The translations under genes were made by a program, and so were the position numbers. From NCBI GenBank assembly GCA_965212505.1, contig OZ243123.1, positions 682,001-746,000 on the forward strand: a stretch of 64,000 bases of DNA. Direction: 5' to 3'. The DNA comes from JAHEKO01 sp965212505. Lineage in GTDB: Bacteria > Acidobacteriota > Thermoanaerobaculia > Multivoradales > JAHEKO01. Position 1 is the stretch's first letter. Each line of letters starts with the position of its first letter. Positions 35,655-46,000 of this stretch are shown here, in pieces. The notes beneath the pieces are model-generated. The model was given only the letters and a program-made list of their open reading frames with translations. It was not told the DNA's origin and made no database searches.

Positions 35655-37322
35655 ATGTGCAACCGAATGAATTTCGCCAGTTTGCTTGGTCTGTTGGCCC
35701 TGCTGGGCCTCGCGTGGCTTCTCTCGTACCACAAACGTCAGGTGCGCCTGCGGCCGGTCTTCTGGGGCCTCGGGCTGCAGCTGACTCTTGCCCTCATCAT
35801 TCTCAGAGAGGACGTGTGGACGTACGTCGGCATGGTCCTGCTCGGCCTGCTACTGGTCAGCTACATCCTGCGCGACGAGTCGGCCGAAGGGGGCCGGAGC
35901 CTGCCGCGCATGGCGATCGCCGGCGCCGGCGCGCTCGCGGCCGGTTTTGTGCTGAGTTTCCTGCCGGCTCCGGTCGATCTCTATCTTCTCGCTGTCCTGG
36001 GTGTCTTCCTGGTCGTTCGCGGTTGGGTTTCGCTGCCAGCACACCTCCAGAAGTGGGCGGCGTCTCTCTTCGTCACCCTCGGCATCGCGATCCTGATCTC
36101 TCGGGAGATGCCGGGGCGTCAGATCTTCGAGGCCTTCAGCAGCCGCGTCGGGTCCTTCCTCAACCTCTCGGACTACGGCGCTCGGTTCCTGTTCGGCAAC
36201 CTCGCCGACCCGAGCCACTTCGGGCCGGGCTCGGGCTGGCCGGGCTTCGGGATTCAGTTCGCCTTCAAGGTGTTGCCGACGATCGTCTTCTTCGGCGGTT
36301 TTATGGCGGTGCTCTACTACCTCGGCGTGATGCAGAAAGTGATTCAGGCCGTCAGCCGCTTCATGCGCTGGACGATCGGCACCAGCGGTGCCGAGACGCT
36401 CTCGTGCAGCGCGAACATCTTCGTCGGTCAGACCGAAGCGCCGCTCTTGATTCGGCCGTTCCTGATGGGAATGACCCGCAGCGAGCTACTGACCATCATG
36501 GTGGGCGGTTTTGCGACCATCGCTGGAGGCGTCCTTGCCGGCTACATCGCCATGGGGGTGCCTGCGGGGCACCTGGTGGCGGCAACCGTCATGTCGGCGC
36601 CGGCCGCGCTGGTGATCGGCAAGATCATCTATCCGGAGCTCGAACACTCGCAGACCGCGGGGGACGTCGAACTGCCGGACATCGACAGTGGCGGGAACGT
36701 GATCGAGGCGGCGGCCAACGGCATCACCGACGGTCTCAAACTGGCGGTGAACGTGGGCGCCATGCTGCTCGGCTTCATCGCGCTGATCGCGGTGCTCGAC
36801 GTGGTGCTCAACTTCCTGGATTCGATCATCGACGGTCGCCTTCTGCCGAGTCTCTTCGCCGATCGAGGTTTCGGTGCGGTGAAGACCTACTCGGCAGGCG
36901 GCATGTCGCCGGTCGAAAGCGAATTCACGGGTATCTTCCCGGGCTCGTTGCAGACGCTCTTCGGCACGCTTCTGAGCCCGCTGGCCTGGCTTCTCGGAGT
37001 CCCCTGGGCGGACGCGGGGAAGGTCGGGAATCTGCTGGGCGTGAAGCTGTCCCTCAACGAGTTTGTCTCCTACGGCACCCTCGGCAATCTGATTCAGGCC
37101 AACGAGCTTAGTGAGCGTTCGATCATCATCTCGACGTACGCTCTCTGCGGCTTTGCCAATTTCTCGTCGATCGGCATTCAGATCGGCGGGCTCAGCGCGC
37201 TCGCGCCCGAACGCCGCTCCGATCTGGCGTCGGTTGGACTCAAGGCGATGCTCGGTGGGGCGCTGGCCTCGTGGCTGACCGCAACAATCGCCGGCATGAT
37301 CTCGACCACGCCGCCCATCTAG
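35655..37322 (+). CDS. Concentrative nucleoside transporter (CNT/NupC family) with extra transmembrane segment
   Basis: 555 residues. The core matches CNT transporters: FAFKVLPTIVFFGGFMAVLYYLGVMQ, SCSANIFVGQTEAPLLIRPF (GQTEAP loop with the nucleoside/Na+ site), GGVLAGYIAMG. The family member from Vibrio cholerae is near 415 residues. Here about 100 residues are inserted after the first helix (residues ~80-175) with three hydrophobic stretches, and another stretch near residues 390-450. The EEP-type gene starts two bases after the stop codon, suggesting co-transcription. Confidence 0.92.
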   Translation: MCNRMNFASLLGLLALLGLAWLLSYHKRQVRLRPVFWGLGLQLTLALIILREDVWTYVGMVLLGLLLVSYILRDESAEGGRSLPRMAIAGAGALAAGFVLSFLPAPVDLYLLAVLGVFLVVRGWVSLPAHLQKWAASLFVTLGIAILISREMPGRQIFEAFSSRVGSFLNLSDYGARFLFGNLADPSHFGPGSGWPGFGIQFAFKVLPTIVFFGGFMAVLYYLGVMQKVIQAVSRFMRWTIGTSGAETLSCSANIFVGQTEAPLLIRPFLMGMTRSELLTIMVGGFATIAGGVLAGYIAMGVPAGHLVAATVMSAPAALVIGKIIYPELEHSQTAGDVELPDIDSGGNVIEAAANGITDGLKLAVNVGAMLLGFIALIAVLDVVLNFLDSIIDGRLLPSLFADRGFGAVKTYSAGGMSPVESEFTGIFPGSLQTLFGTLLSPLAWLLGVPWADAGKVGNLLGVKLSLNEFVSYGTLGNLIQANELSERSIIISTYALCGFANFSSIGIQIGGLSALAPERRSDLASVGLKAMLGGALASWLTATIAGMISTTPPI

Positions 37323-37324
37323 CG

Positions 37325-38809
37325 ATGACTACCGCCACCCGCTGGCTCGTGCTGCTCATCCTGCCCGTATGGCTGGCGGGAGGCGTCGTCGAAGCCAAGA
37401 GCCTCGCCGTGACCGCCGATGGGCAGTTCGACGAGTGGGGCAAGCGGCGCCCCCGAGTGGTCGATCCGACAGGGGATGGAGCGGAAGGGGGGCTCGATCT
37501 CGAGCGCCTCTGGCTGGCTGACGACGGAGAGGCGCTCTTCCTCCGCTTGGAGGTCGGGCGAGAGACCCTTTTACAGAATGCACCGACCGGAGCGATCGGC
37601 AATCTGCTCCGGCTCTACATCGACCTCGACAAGAAGAGGAAGACCGGTCTCCCGGTCGGCTCGCTCGGCGTCGACCTGGAGATCCGCTTCGGGGAGCGCC
37701 AGGTCATTCGGTACGACGAGGCCGGCCTCGCCTCGGTCGAGGTGCCCGGCGCCGGTCCGATTCAGACGCTGCCGACCTATTCTGCGGACGCTTTCGAGAT
37801 CAGGGTCCAGCTGCCCGTGGTCGAGGAGAGCGCGAGACGCCGCGCCCCAAAACGTCGCAAGTTGCGGCTCCTCCTCGAAGAGGAGGGCAACGGGGGTGAT
37901 CGTCTTCCAGATTCCGGGGTTCTGGTCTACAAGCTGGGTAAGAAACCTCCGGCGCCGCCGGAACCGATTGCACTCGAGCGCCCCGAAGGGGACTCGCTCC
38001 GGATCGTCAGCATCAACGTCGAAGATGCACGTGTCGGGGTTGTCCCCGAGGTATACACGCGGTTCCTTCAGGCCATCCAGCCGGACGTCGTCTGTTTCCA
38101 GGAGCTGCGCGAGTGGAGCGCTGCGCGGACGGTCGAGTTTGTCGAAGAGATCCTGCCGCTCTCGGGAGGCCGCTCTTGGACGGCCAGCCAGGTCGACGAC
38201 ATCCACACGGTCAGCTCCTTCCCGATGACCGTCTCGGCGGCGGTCGACGCCAACCAAGTGAGCCGGATCGAGCTCCCGAATCGTCTCGGCGGCGGTGAGC
38301 TCGTGTTGTTCAACATCCATCCGCCCTGTTGCGACAATGACGCGGGGCGCGACGACGAGGTCGACCATCTGATGGAGACCTGGCGCGAGCTGCTCGAGGG
38401 GACGGGGCCCTTCAGTATCGACCCGCAGGCACCAATGGTGCTCCTGGGTGACATGAACCTGGTCGGCTATCAGCGGCAGTATCTGACCCTCCGCGAGGGC
38501 ACCTTCAACGATCCGTCGCGAGGCCCCGACTTCGCCCCGGGGCGCGACGAAGGCGCCCTCCGGGAGGCGCCGCTTCGGCACACGCACCGACGTCTCGTTC
38601 ACACCTGGCGCAGAGATACCTCAGACTTTGCGCCCGGCAAGCTGGACTACGTGTTCTACACCGGCGACGCGCTGGAGCTCGTGAGGAGCTTCGTGCCCGA
38701 CACCGAAGGGATGCCCGAAGACGCTCTCGATGCGGCCGGCCTCCAGAGCTCCGACACCCTCGAGATGTCAGACCACCTCCCGTTGGTCGTCGACTTCGTG
38801 CCGCGCTAG
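37325..38809 (+). CDS. Exported endonuclease/exonuclease/phosphatase-family protein with N-terminal beta domain
   Basis: 494 residues from ATG 37325, immediately after the transporter stop; a signal peptide follows (LVLLILPVWLAGGVVEA). The first ~180 residues form a CBM9-like or carbohydrate-binding-type beta domain (DGQFDEWGKR, LEIRFGERQV). The rest is an EEP fold: LRIVSINVEDA, DVVCFQELREWS, FNIHPPCCDND, VLLGDMNLVG, SDHLPLVVDFV (catalytic Asp-His). It is likely a periplasmic phosphodiesterase or nuclease; with the nucleoside transporter it could salvage nucleotides, but this link is inference. Confidence 0.85.
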   Translation: MTTATRWLVLLILPVWLAGGVVEAKSLAVTADGQFDEWGKRRPRVVDPTGDGAEGGLDLERLWLADDGEALFLRLEVGRETLLQNAPTGAIGNLLRLYIDLDKKRKTGLPVGSLGVDLEIRFGERQVIRYDEAGLASVEVPGAGPIQTLPTYSADAFEIRVQLPVVEESARRRAPKRRKLRLLLEEEGNGGDRLPDSGVLVYKLGKKPPAPPEPIALERPEGDSLRIVSINVEDARVGVVPEVYTRFLQAIQPDVVCFQELREWSAARTVEFVEEILPLSGGRSWTASQVDDIHTVSSFPMTVSAAVDANQVSRIELPNRLGGGELVLFNIHPPCCDNDAGRDDEVDHLMETWRELLEGTGPFSIDPQAPMVLLGDMNLVGYQRQYLTLREGTFNDPSRGPDFAPGRDEGALREAPLRHTHRRLVHTWRRDTSDFAPGKLDYVFYTGDALELVRSFVPDTEGMPEDALDAAGLQSSDTLEMSDHLPLVVDFVPR

Positions 38810-38824
38810 CTGTTTCCGTCGCGC

Positions 38825-38840
38825 TGGCACCTAGCGTGCA
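38825..38840 (+). promoter_or_regulatory. Sigma-54-like promoter upstream of the NUDIX gene
   Basis: TGGCAC-CTAGC-GTGCA: exact -24 element, -12 differs at one base from TTGCW, with 10 bases between GG and GC. It predicts a start near 38851, 36 bases before the ATG. Confidence 0.5.
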
Positions 38841-38886
38841 AGCCGCATAGGCATCGCCGGAGGGCGTCGAGAGGACCTGGAGACGG

Positions 38887-39312
38887 ATGAGCGCGATCGA
38901 GGTGCGGGCAGCGGGCGGAGTCGTTCTGCGCGAGCAGGACGGCACGGTCCAAATGCTCTTGGTGCACCGCCCCAAGTACGACGACTGGAGTTTCCCGAAG
39001 GGCAAGCTCGACCCGGGCGAGAGCTCGGAGGAAGCTGCCGTTCGCGAAGTGCTCGAAGAGACCGCGCTCGCCTGTCGGCGGCTCGAAGAGCTGCCGCCCG
39101 CCAGCTATCGCGACGCGAGCGGTCGCCTCAAAGAGGTTCGCTACTGGTTGATGGCGCCCGAGAGCGGTGATGCCGAGGCACGCGTCCCCGACGCCGAGGT
39201 CGACCACGTTCGCTGGCTCACCGCCTCTGAGGCGAACTCCCTTCTGACCTACCCCCGAGATCGACAGCTGGCACAACGGGCGCTCGAAACCCATGCTGCA
39301 AGGACTACCTGA
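38887..39312 (+). CDS. NUDIX hydrolase
   Basis: 141 residues. The Nudix box is intact: GKLDPGESSEEAAVREVLEETAL (G-x5-E-x7-REV-x-EE). The N-terminus AAGGVVLREQDGTVQMLLVHRPKYDDWSFPKG recalls the diadenosine polyphosphate or mutT-type hydrolases. It probably cleaves a nucleoside diphosphate derivative. Its start ATG lies 36 bases after a candidate sigma-54 start. The envelope protein gene follows 22 bases downstream. Confidence 0.93.
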   Translation: MSAIEVRAAGGVVLREQDGTVQMLLVHRPKYDDWSFPKGKLDPGESSEEAAVREVLEETALACRRLEELPPASYRDASGRLKEVRYWLMAPESGDAEARVPDAEVDHVRWLTASEANSLLTYPRDRQLAQRALETHAARTT

Positions 39313-39334
39313 CGAGGCCGTTGGCCGACGAGAG

Positions 39335-42259
39335 ATGACGATGACCCGACCCGCATTCCCCCTGTTCGTGCTCCTGATGGGCGTTCTGGCGATGCCGACC
39401 CTGGCGAGCCCCCCCGCCTGCCTGCCGTGTTCCGGAGTTGTTACCGACGAGCCGCTGGCCGTCGCTGAACTGATTGCCGCCGAGCCGCTCTCCGAAGACG
39501 AGGTGCTCTTTGTGAAATGGCGACCCGCGACGGCGGCAGCCGGAACCGAGAGCCTGAAAGCGGTGGCGGCTGCGGGTGCGATCCCGTGGATCGATTTCGA
39601 ATTCCGCTCGCCGGCGCCGCTGCTGTCGAACATCGAGGCGCTCGAGGCTGAGCTGCGGGCGCTCGCGACACTCTCCACCGGTGCCGACCCGAGTACCCAC
39701 TTCGAGCTGAGTTGGAGTGAGGCCGGTACTGCTGGTGCTGCGGAGCTGGCTTTCCTGATCAAGCGGGCCGCGGTCGCGGTGACCGGCGGTCAGCCGGACG
39801 CCCAGGCCTATGTGCACCTGCCGACCGCGGAGGCCGACTTCCTCGAGGCCCTCTTCGCCGAGGAGGTGGCCGCGTACCTCGACGGCGCGACGCTCCCGGA
39901 GCTGTCGCCGGACCGGCTCTCCGAGGCTGCAACCCTTCTCCAGACGCTCGATCCGGGAATCCGAGTGGGCGCGGCGGCAAACGCCACTCCGGACGATCCG
40001 GCGGGAGTTCTCGCGGGGGCCAGCCGCCTGGCCGGCGGCGGCGTGCCGGTTTCGCTGTTCGAGATTCCTGCCGCCACGACGGCGTGGCTGGCGCCGTTTC
40101 GGCGCCTGGCGACCGACTTTCAGGGCGACCTGTCGGTCGATCCGTATTCGGCTCCGACCGGCGCTGCGGAGTCGTGGAGCTTCGTGCGCGGCGAAGATCT
40201 GTCTCTCCGGGTCGTGATCGCCGCGGCGCCCGGAGCGAGTTCGGTACGTCTCGAGTTCCCGGACCCGCAGCTCCACAATCCCGCACTCATCGACATCGAT
40301 AGCGGCACGCCGCTTCCCCTCTACGGCCTGCGGACTTCGACCGGCTTCGAAGTGGAAGTCGAGTCGCCGGAGACGGTTGTCTTGATGAGCCTCGAGCGCA
40401 TGAGCGCCGCCGAGCTTGAAGGCGTCGCGGGCGTCGAGGAGACGGTCACCGTCGCCGACACGCGTCAGATGCCGGTCGAGGAGATTTTGCGGCGCCTCCA
40501 GGCCTTCGAGGACGCACAGGCGCGCCGATTGCGCCATTTCGAAGCGATCAACACTACCCACCTGAGGTTCCAGGTGGGCACTGGCGCGGGCTCGGTGGAG
40601 ACGACCTTCCGCGGGGACTACTTCGAGCGTCAGGGCGAGAGCTACGATTGGGCCTGGCGCGAGTTTCTGGTGAACGGCGTCAAGTGGCGCAACAAGACAA
40701 TTCCCGAGATTCCGCTTCTGCAGCCGGAGCGGGCCGCGTCGCTACCCGTGGAGATCAACTTCACTCGCGACTATCGCTACCGGCTTCGCGGAACGGGAAC
40801 CGCTCAGGGGCGCGACTGCTGGGTGGTCGACTTCGAGCCGGCGGTCGCGATCGAGGAGGGGCAGACGTTCCACCAGGGCACGCTCTGGGTGGATCGAGAG
40901 CTCTACGCGCGGGTGCAGACGCGCGCCGTGCAACTCGGCCTCGAGGGTGACGTGCTCTCGAACGAGGAGACCGTGCAGTTCTCTCCGGTGGACACGAGTG
41001 GGCAGCCGACGGCCTGGAGCCCGACCAGCTACTACCTTCCCCTTCGACTCGTCGGTCAACAGATTTGGTCGATTCTGAGCACCACGACCATCGTCGAGCG
41101 CGAGATCCTCCTGACAGAGGTCCGTGTCAACGACGACGATTTCGAGCAGCGACGCGAGGCGGTGCTCAACTCCGACGTCACCATGGTGCGAGATACCGAC
41201 GAGGGCTTCCGCTTCCTCGAGCTCGACGAGGAGACCGGCGAACGGATCGTCAAAGAGGAGATCGACACCAGTCGTCGTTTCCTCTTGGCGGGGGCGCTCT
41301 ACGACGAGTCGCTCGACTTCCCGGTGCCGCTCGCGGGAATCAACTGGCTGTGGTTCGACTGGCGGGGTACCGGAACCCAGGCGAACGTCTTCTTTGCCGG
41401 CCCGCTCCTCACCGTCGCCGTGACCGATCCGAGCTTCCGGGGCAGCAAGTTCGATCTCGGCTTCGACGCGTTTGCGATCGCGTTCGCCGGGACCGATTCT
41501 GTCTTCCGTGACGGAGTGGAGGTCGAGGCGGAGGACATCGAGACCCTCACGCCGAGTCTCGACCTCAAGATCGGCCGCCCGATCGGCAACTTCTTCAAGC
41601 TGGACTTCGAGTACGAGCTGGAGTGGAACCGGTTCGACACCGCCGACGAGACCGACGAGTCGTTCGTCCTGCCCGAAAATCACTTCAACCACGGGTTCAG
41701 CATCCGCGGGCGCTACAACCGGAACGGCTATCGCTTCCGGTTGGGCGGCACGTACCACGTGCGCAGCGATTGGGAGGCGTGGGGCCTACCGGAGAATCTC
41801 GACGACTTCGACCCGGAGACCGACACCTACATGCGCTGGGGTGCGAGCCTGGGCAAGACCTGGCATCTGCCGAACTTCTTCAAGTTCGGGGCCGAGGTCG
41901 AGTATCTAGACGGCAGCAGGCTCGATCGCTTCAGCAAGTACGAGTTCGGCGTCTTCAGCGACACCACGGTGCGGGGCTACCAGAGCGACAAGGTCAGGGC
42001 CGAGGAGGTGTTCGCGGCCCATCTGACCTACGGCTTCGACGTCGCTTCGCTCTTCCGCTTGAATCTAGTGGGCGACGCCGCATGGGCGACCGATGCCGAG
42101 AGTGGCCTCGACCAGGAACTGCTGGCCGGGGTCGGCGTCGCCGGCACCGTCGTGGGACCGTGGCAGACGGTGATCAACCTGGACGTCGGTGTCGCCGTCG
42201 CCGGGCCCGACGACGGCGTCACCGCGTTTCTGACGATTCTGAAGCTCTTCAACAAGTAG
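39335..42259 (+). CDS. Very large exported envelope protein with C-terminal beta-barrel-like region, function unknown
   Basis: 974 residues from ATG 39335 (signal peptide FPLFVLLMGVLAMPTLASPPA); an upstream in-frame ATG would overlap the NUDIX gene. The N-terminal third has TIM-barrel-like acidic helices (FELSWSEAG, FLEALFAEEVAAYLDGATL). A middle lipoprotein-sorting-like beta region reads FRGDYFERQGESYDWAWREFLVNGVKW. The final ~330 residues look like an outer-membrane barrel (FDLGFDAFAIAFAGTDSV, DLDVGVAVAGPDDGVTAFLTILKLFNK), but the last residue is not aromatic. I recognise no family. Confidence 0.7.
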   Translation: MTMTRPAFPLFVLLMGVLAMPTLASPPACLPCSGVVTDEPLAVAELIAAEPLSEDEVLFVKWRPATAAAGTESLKAVAAAGAIPWIDFEFRSPAPLLSNIEALEAELRALATLSTGADPSTHFELSWSEAGTAGAAELAFLIKRAAVAVTGGQPDAQAYVHLPTAEADFLEALFAEEVAAYLDGATLPELSPDRLSEAATLLQTLDPGIRVGAAANATPDDPAGVLAGASRLAGGGVPVSLFEIPAATTAWLAPFRRLATDFQGDLSVDPYSAPTGAAESWSFVRGEDLSLRVVIAAAPGASSVRLEFPDPQLHNPALIDIDSGTPLPLYGLRTSTGFEVEVESPETVVLMSLERMSAAELEGVAGVEETVTVADTRQMPVEEILRRLQAFEDAQARRLRHFEAINTTHLRFQVGTGAGSVETTFRGDYFERQGESYDWAWREFLVNGVKWRNKTIPEIPLLQPERAASLPVEINFTRDYRYRLRGTGTAQGRDCWVVDFEPAVAIEEGQTFHQGTLWVDRELYARVQTRAVQLGLEGDVLSNEETVQFSPVDTSGQPTAWSPTSYYLPLRLVGQQIWSILSTTTIVEREILLTEVRVNDDDFEQRREAVLNSDVTMVRDTDEGFRFLELDEETGERIVKEEIDTSRRFLLAGALYDESLDFPVPLAGINWLWFDWRGTGTQANVFFAGPLLTVAVTDPSFRGSKFDLGFDAFAIAFAGTDSVFRDGVEVEAEDIETLTPSLDLKIGRPIGNFFKLDFEYELEWNRFDTADETDESFVLPENHFNHGFSIRGRYNRNGYRFRLGGTYHVRSDWEAWGLPENLDDFDPETDTYMRWGASLGKTWHLPNFFKFGAEVEYLDGSRLDRFSKYEFGVFSDTTVRGYQSDKVRAEEVFAAHLTYGFDVASLFRLNLVGDAAWATDAESGLDQELLAGVGVAGTVVGPWQTVINLDVGVAVAGPDDGVTAFLTILKLFNK

Positions 42260-42268
42260 GCGCGCGGT

Positions 42269-43018
42269 CTAGTCCGACCCATCGTCGACCGGCAACCCCG
42301 CAGGGGTTGCGTCGATCGGTTCTCGCACCTGGAAACCTCGGCTGCGGATGTCGAACTCGACCGTCGCGAAGCCGGGACTTCCCGGGAAACTGGCCGAGAA
42401 CGGCACCACGGCTCCGGGGCGGAGCACCGCCTCTCCGAGGGTGGCGCGGCGGCGCTCGAGGAGCTCTCCCGAGCGGTCGAGAAGCCGCACTTCGAGCCGC
42501 GTACGGGTCGCCACACCCGCACCGCTATTGGTGACCGAGCCGAAGACTTCGAGCTGGTTCTTCTCGACGTCGACCCGCTCGTTCCAGTTGACCACCTCGA
42601 TCACGCTGGCGGTGGGAGCCGTGTCGTCCCCCTCGGCGTCACCCACTTCCGACCCGTCTTCGTCGGTCGACGGGCTCTGGGTGGCGGCTTTGGCGGCCTC
42701 CGACAACGGCCGCACGTGGCCGACATCGTCGTCCGTGAGCACGAGCACGGTTCGCAGACTGCTGGGTGTCGACTCGGGGATCGCCTCTTCCTCCTGTCGT
42801 TGGCTTCGAGCACGGCTCGCCTCGATGTCGACCTCGGAGGCTCGAATCGAGCTGAGCTGGCCCTCGATCGGTGTGAACAGGATGACGCGTCCGTCGACCT
42901 TCCAGTCGCCGGACGTTTCGATCAGTTCGCCGTCATGAGTCACCAGCCAGGCGGCGGAGGCCGAGCCGGTGACCGTCAGGACGAGGGCGAGGACAAACGG
43001 GACGGTGTGTCGCATCAA
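42269..43018 (-). CDS. Exported FxLYD-like protein, last gene of the pilus operon
   Basis: 249 residues with a signal peptide (FVLALVLTVTGSASA). A C-terminal part reads VEVFGSVTNSGAGVATRTRLEVRLLDRSGELLERRRATLGE, an FxLYD-type beta-sandwich typical of proteins that assist pilus or envelope assembly. The start codon overlaps the pilY1 stop by four bases (ATGA). It occupies the position where other pilus operons have pilE-like genes. The function is inferred from position only. Confidence 0.65.
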   Translation of the reverse strand: MMRHTVPFVLALVLTVTGSASAAWLVTHDGELIETSGDWKVDGRVILFTPIEGQLSSIRASEVDIEASRARSQRQEEEAIPESTPSSLRTVLVLTDDDVGHVRPLSEAAKAATQSPSTDEDGSEVGDAEGDDTAPTASVIEVVNWNERVDVEKNQLEVFGSVTNSGAGVATRTRLEVRLLDRSGELLERRRATLGEAVLRPGAVVPFSASFPGSPGFATVEFDIRSRGFQVREPIDATPAGLPVDDGSD

Positions 43019-46000
43019 TAGTCCCTCCAGTTGGTCTCGAACGTACAGACCGGTACCGCGGCGAGGAACTCGATGCCTGTGTCGTCGCGGACCGCCTTGA
43101 TGTTGATCGTGTAGTTGGCGAAGCGGCAGTTGCTCGGGAAGAGCTTCTTGATCTCGTCGATCACGTTCTCGAGGTTGTCGGGTAGATCGTCCGAGTTCGA
43201 GCCGCCGCCGTCAGGGTTCTTGGTTTGGCCGACCTCTGCGAACGGTGTCGAGAGGAACCCGGCCGGTACCAGGAAGAAGCGGTCGCCGGACTCGAGCAGC
43301 GCGTTGCCGCTGGTCGTGGTGACCACGGTCACCCGACTGTTGCCGTAGCGACGGCAGATGCCGCCGTCCGAGGACTCTTCGAGCGGTTGGAAGGAGGAGA
43401 TGACGGTGATGCCCGCCAGCGAGAAGGAACGCGTGATCACACGCTCGTCTTCGTCGAGACGGATGTACCAACCGTAGGGCGCCTGCTGCAGGTAGTCGGT
43501 CGTCGTGTTGGTAGTGCCCAGGGTGATCTCCTGGTACGACGATTCGTCCTTGGGCAGCAGGCCACTGGTCACGTCGGCCTCGGAGAAGTTGCGATCGAGC
43601 AGCATGTAGACCCGACCTTCCTGGAGGGTCTCACTCCACAGGTCCTCGCGGTCTCCGGTACCAAACGAAACCGCGTACTGACCGAGCTCGGCGACGAAGA
43701 CCACAGCCGGCTCGAAGTAGATCGAACGGCCGCCGGTGTCGAAGACGGGGAACGGATCCCAAGCTGAGTCGGTGACCTTGAGGCCGGCGCTCGGCACGCT
43801 CTCGAGCTCGGCCGGTGAGCGAATGTCCATCTTGTAGAGGAAGCCGCCGACGGTTCCGAAGTAGACGGTGTCGGTGTAGCCGTCCTGGTCGAGGTCGACC
43901 GCAGCCAGATCGGAGGCGACCGAGCCCGAAGGAACGCCCTCTGCGTCGGGAACCCGGCGCTTGAAGATCGCCTTGCCGGTCTCGAGATCGATCATGAAGA
44001 TGTGGTTGCCCTCCGCCTCTTCGGCGCTCTTGCGCTCGGGATCGGAGCCGCCGCCGAAGATGGCGACGTACTTGTCCACCGTTTCGAGGGTCCCGCCGAC
44101 ATCTTCGGACACCTGGATGCGGGTGATCACAGGCCGTGACCACGCATCACCCAGGTCGGCGAGGCCGTTCTCGTCGGAATCGCACTGGCCGTCAGCCAGC
44201 TCCAACGGATCGCCACTGCCGTCCTCACCGCAGTCGTCCCGGTCGGTGAACTCGAAGAGCGCGCTCGGGAAGGTCAGGGTGTCGTCGCAAGTGCCACTGA
44301 CACAGGAGGGCACGTACTCGAGGCTGCCCGATCTCGGTTTCGGAAGCACCGGCAGGCCGCCGCACTCGTCGAGGTCGTCGGGCTGTGTGATGTCGAGCGC
44401 GAAGTAGCCTTTGCCGCCCTCGCGCAGGCCCGTCATGATGATGCTGCGCCACTCACGCTCGTCTTCGTCCGGAGTGCCGCCGTGTGACGGGTCGATGAAG
44501 ATGTCACCTGAGGAGACGCGGCCGTCGACCGTGAACTGATGGTCGAGCCCGTCTTTGAGCGAGACCAGGTCGGGCATCGCGCTCTTCGGCACGAACGAGA
44601 AGATCTCCCTGCCGGTGCCGTCGTCGAACTCTCCCGCGACAAACTGCTGACCGGAGGGGCTGCTCTCGCAGGTGCCGCGGAAGATGCCGGCGTCGAAGGC
44701 GTGCAGCTGACCGTCGTTCGAGCCGGTGAACAGCATCTTGCGCCGGAACTGCTGCTTGGCGAAGAAGCAGCGGTAGCCGGTGGGTGACACCGTGCACATG
44801 TCTTCGAGCGGTAGCGCGCCGCTGCCTGCCACGTCAGCAACCCAATAGCGGAAGGTGTCGGGGTTACCGATCACCGCCGGGTCGGAGTGGAAGATATCGC
44901 CGAGTAGGTAGTCGATCGGATCGGAGGTTCTCGGGTCGACGGCGTTCTTGACCTCGTGGAAGAAGTCGAGCGTCTCGTTGGCTTCGTCGCGGTTGTCGAG
45001 GTCCTGGACACAGGAGCTCGACGAGCCCGAGCCCTCTGGGCAGATGTCCATTGCGATCAGGAGATCTCGCCAGGTGCCGTCACCGCCGGGTCGCTTGAAG
45101 TTGCGCCGCTGGAGCGGAACGTCGCCTCGGTCTCGACCCCAGTAGACGCGGCGCCGTCTCTCACCGTTACCGAGGTTGTAGTCACCGAGTGCGATGTCGG
45201 CATCGGAGGCTGCCTGTTCCAGGATCTCTTCACCCGCGTTCCAGAGATGACACGAGGAGTCGTCGCCGGTCGAGCACTCCTGGTCCGGGTCGGGGACCTG
45301 GCGGGTGACGGTGGTGCCGTCAGGGAGCTCGATCTGAGCGTCCTTGAGCGGGATCGGTCGGAGGTAGGCGTCGAGCCGGCCCGGCCAGATCGACTCGGAT
45401 TCGAGTGGCAGGAAGCTGGTGAGGTAGGCCTTGTCCTGAACGGTCGCCTGTCCCTGCGGAACCGCTGCGGCCGCAAATGAGCGCTCCTGAGCGCGAATCG
45501 ACTGGATGACCGACTTGAGTGCGTCGACGAGCTCGTCCTCGTTGCCGGGGAGAATTGGGCCGGTGATGTCCGGAACGCCATCGCCGTCGGTGTCGATCTC
45601 GTCGGTACCGCCGTTCTCGGCGATGCAGTCGAGGAAGTTGGTGGCCTGGCCCTGGAGGCCGAAGCCGATGACGTAGGTCTTGATGTCGCGGTTGCTCTCG
45701 GTAAGCAGTCGGTCCGCGATCCAGCACGGGTTGGCGTCGCCGCCGCCGTCGGTCGTTCCGGTCTGGGTGCCTCCGTAGCAGGTCTCGTCACCATCGGTGA
45801 TGATCAGGAGGTTGACCGAGCGGCAGCCGAAGTTCTCATCGCCGTCGGGACCCGTCGCGACACCTTCCCAGGTGTCGTAGAAGTCCATGAAGTCCCGCAT
45901 CGAGTTGCCGATCGGGGTGGCGCCGTTGGGGAGCAACGGTGGCGTGTTGACATACAGCGGGTCGAGTTCGAGCCGGCCGTTGAAGAGCGTGTTCGGGTTG

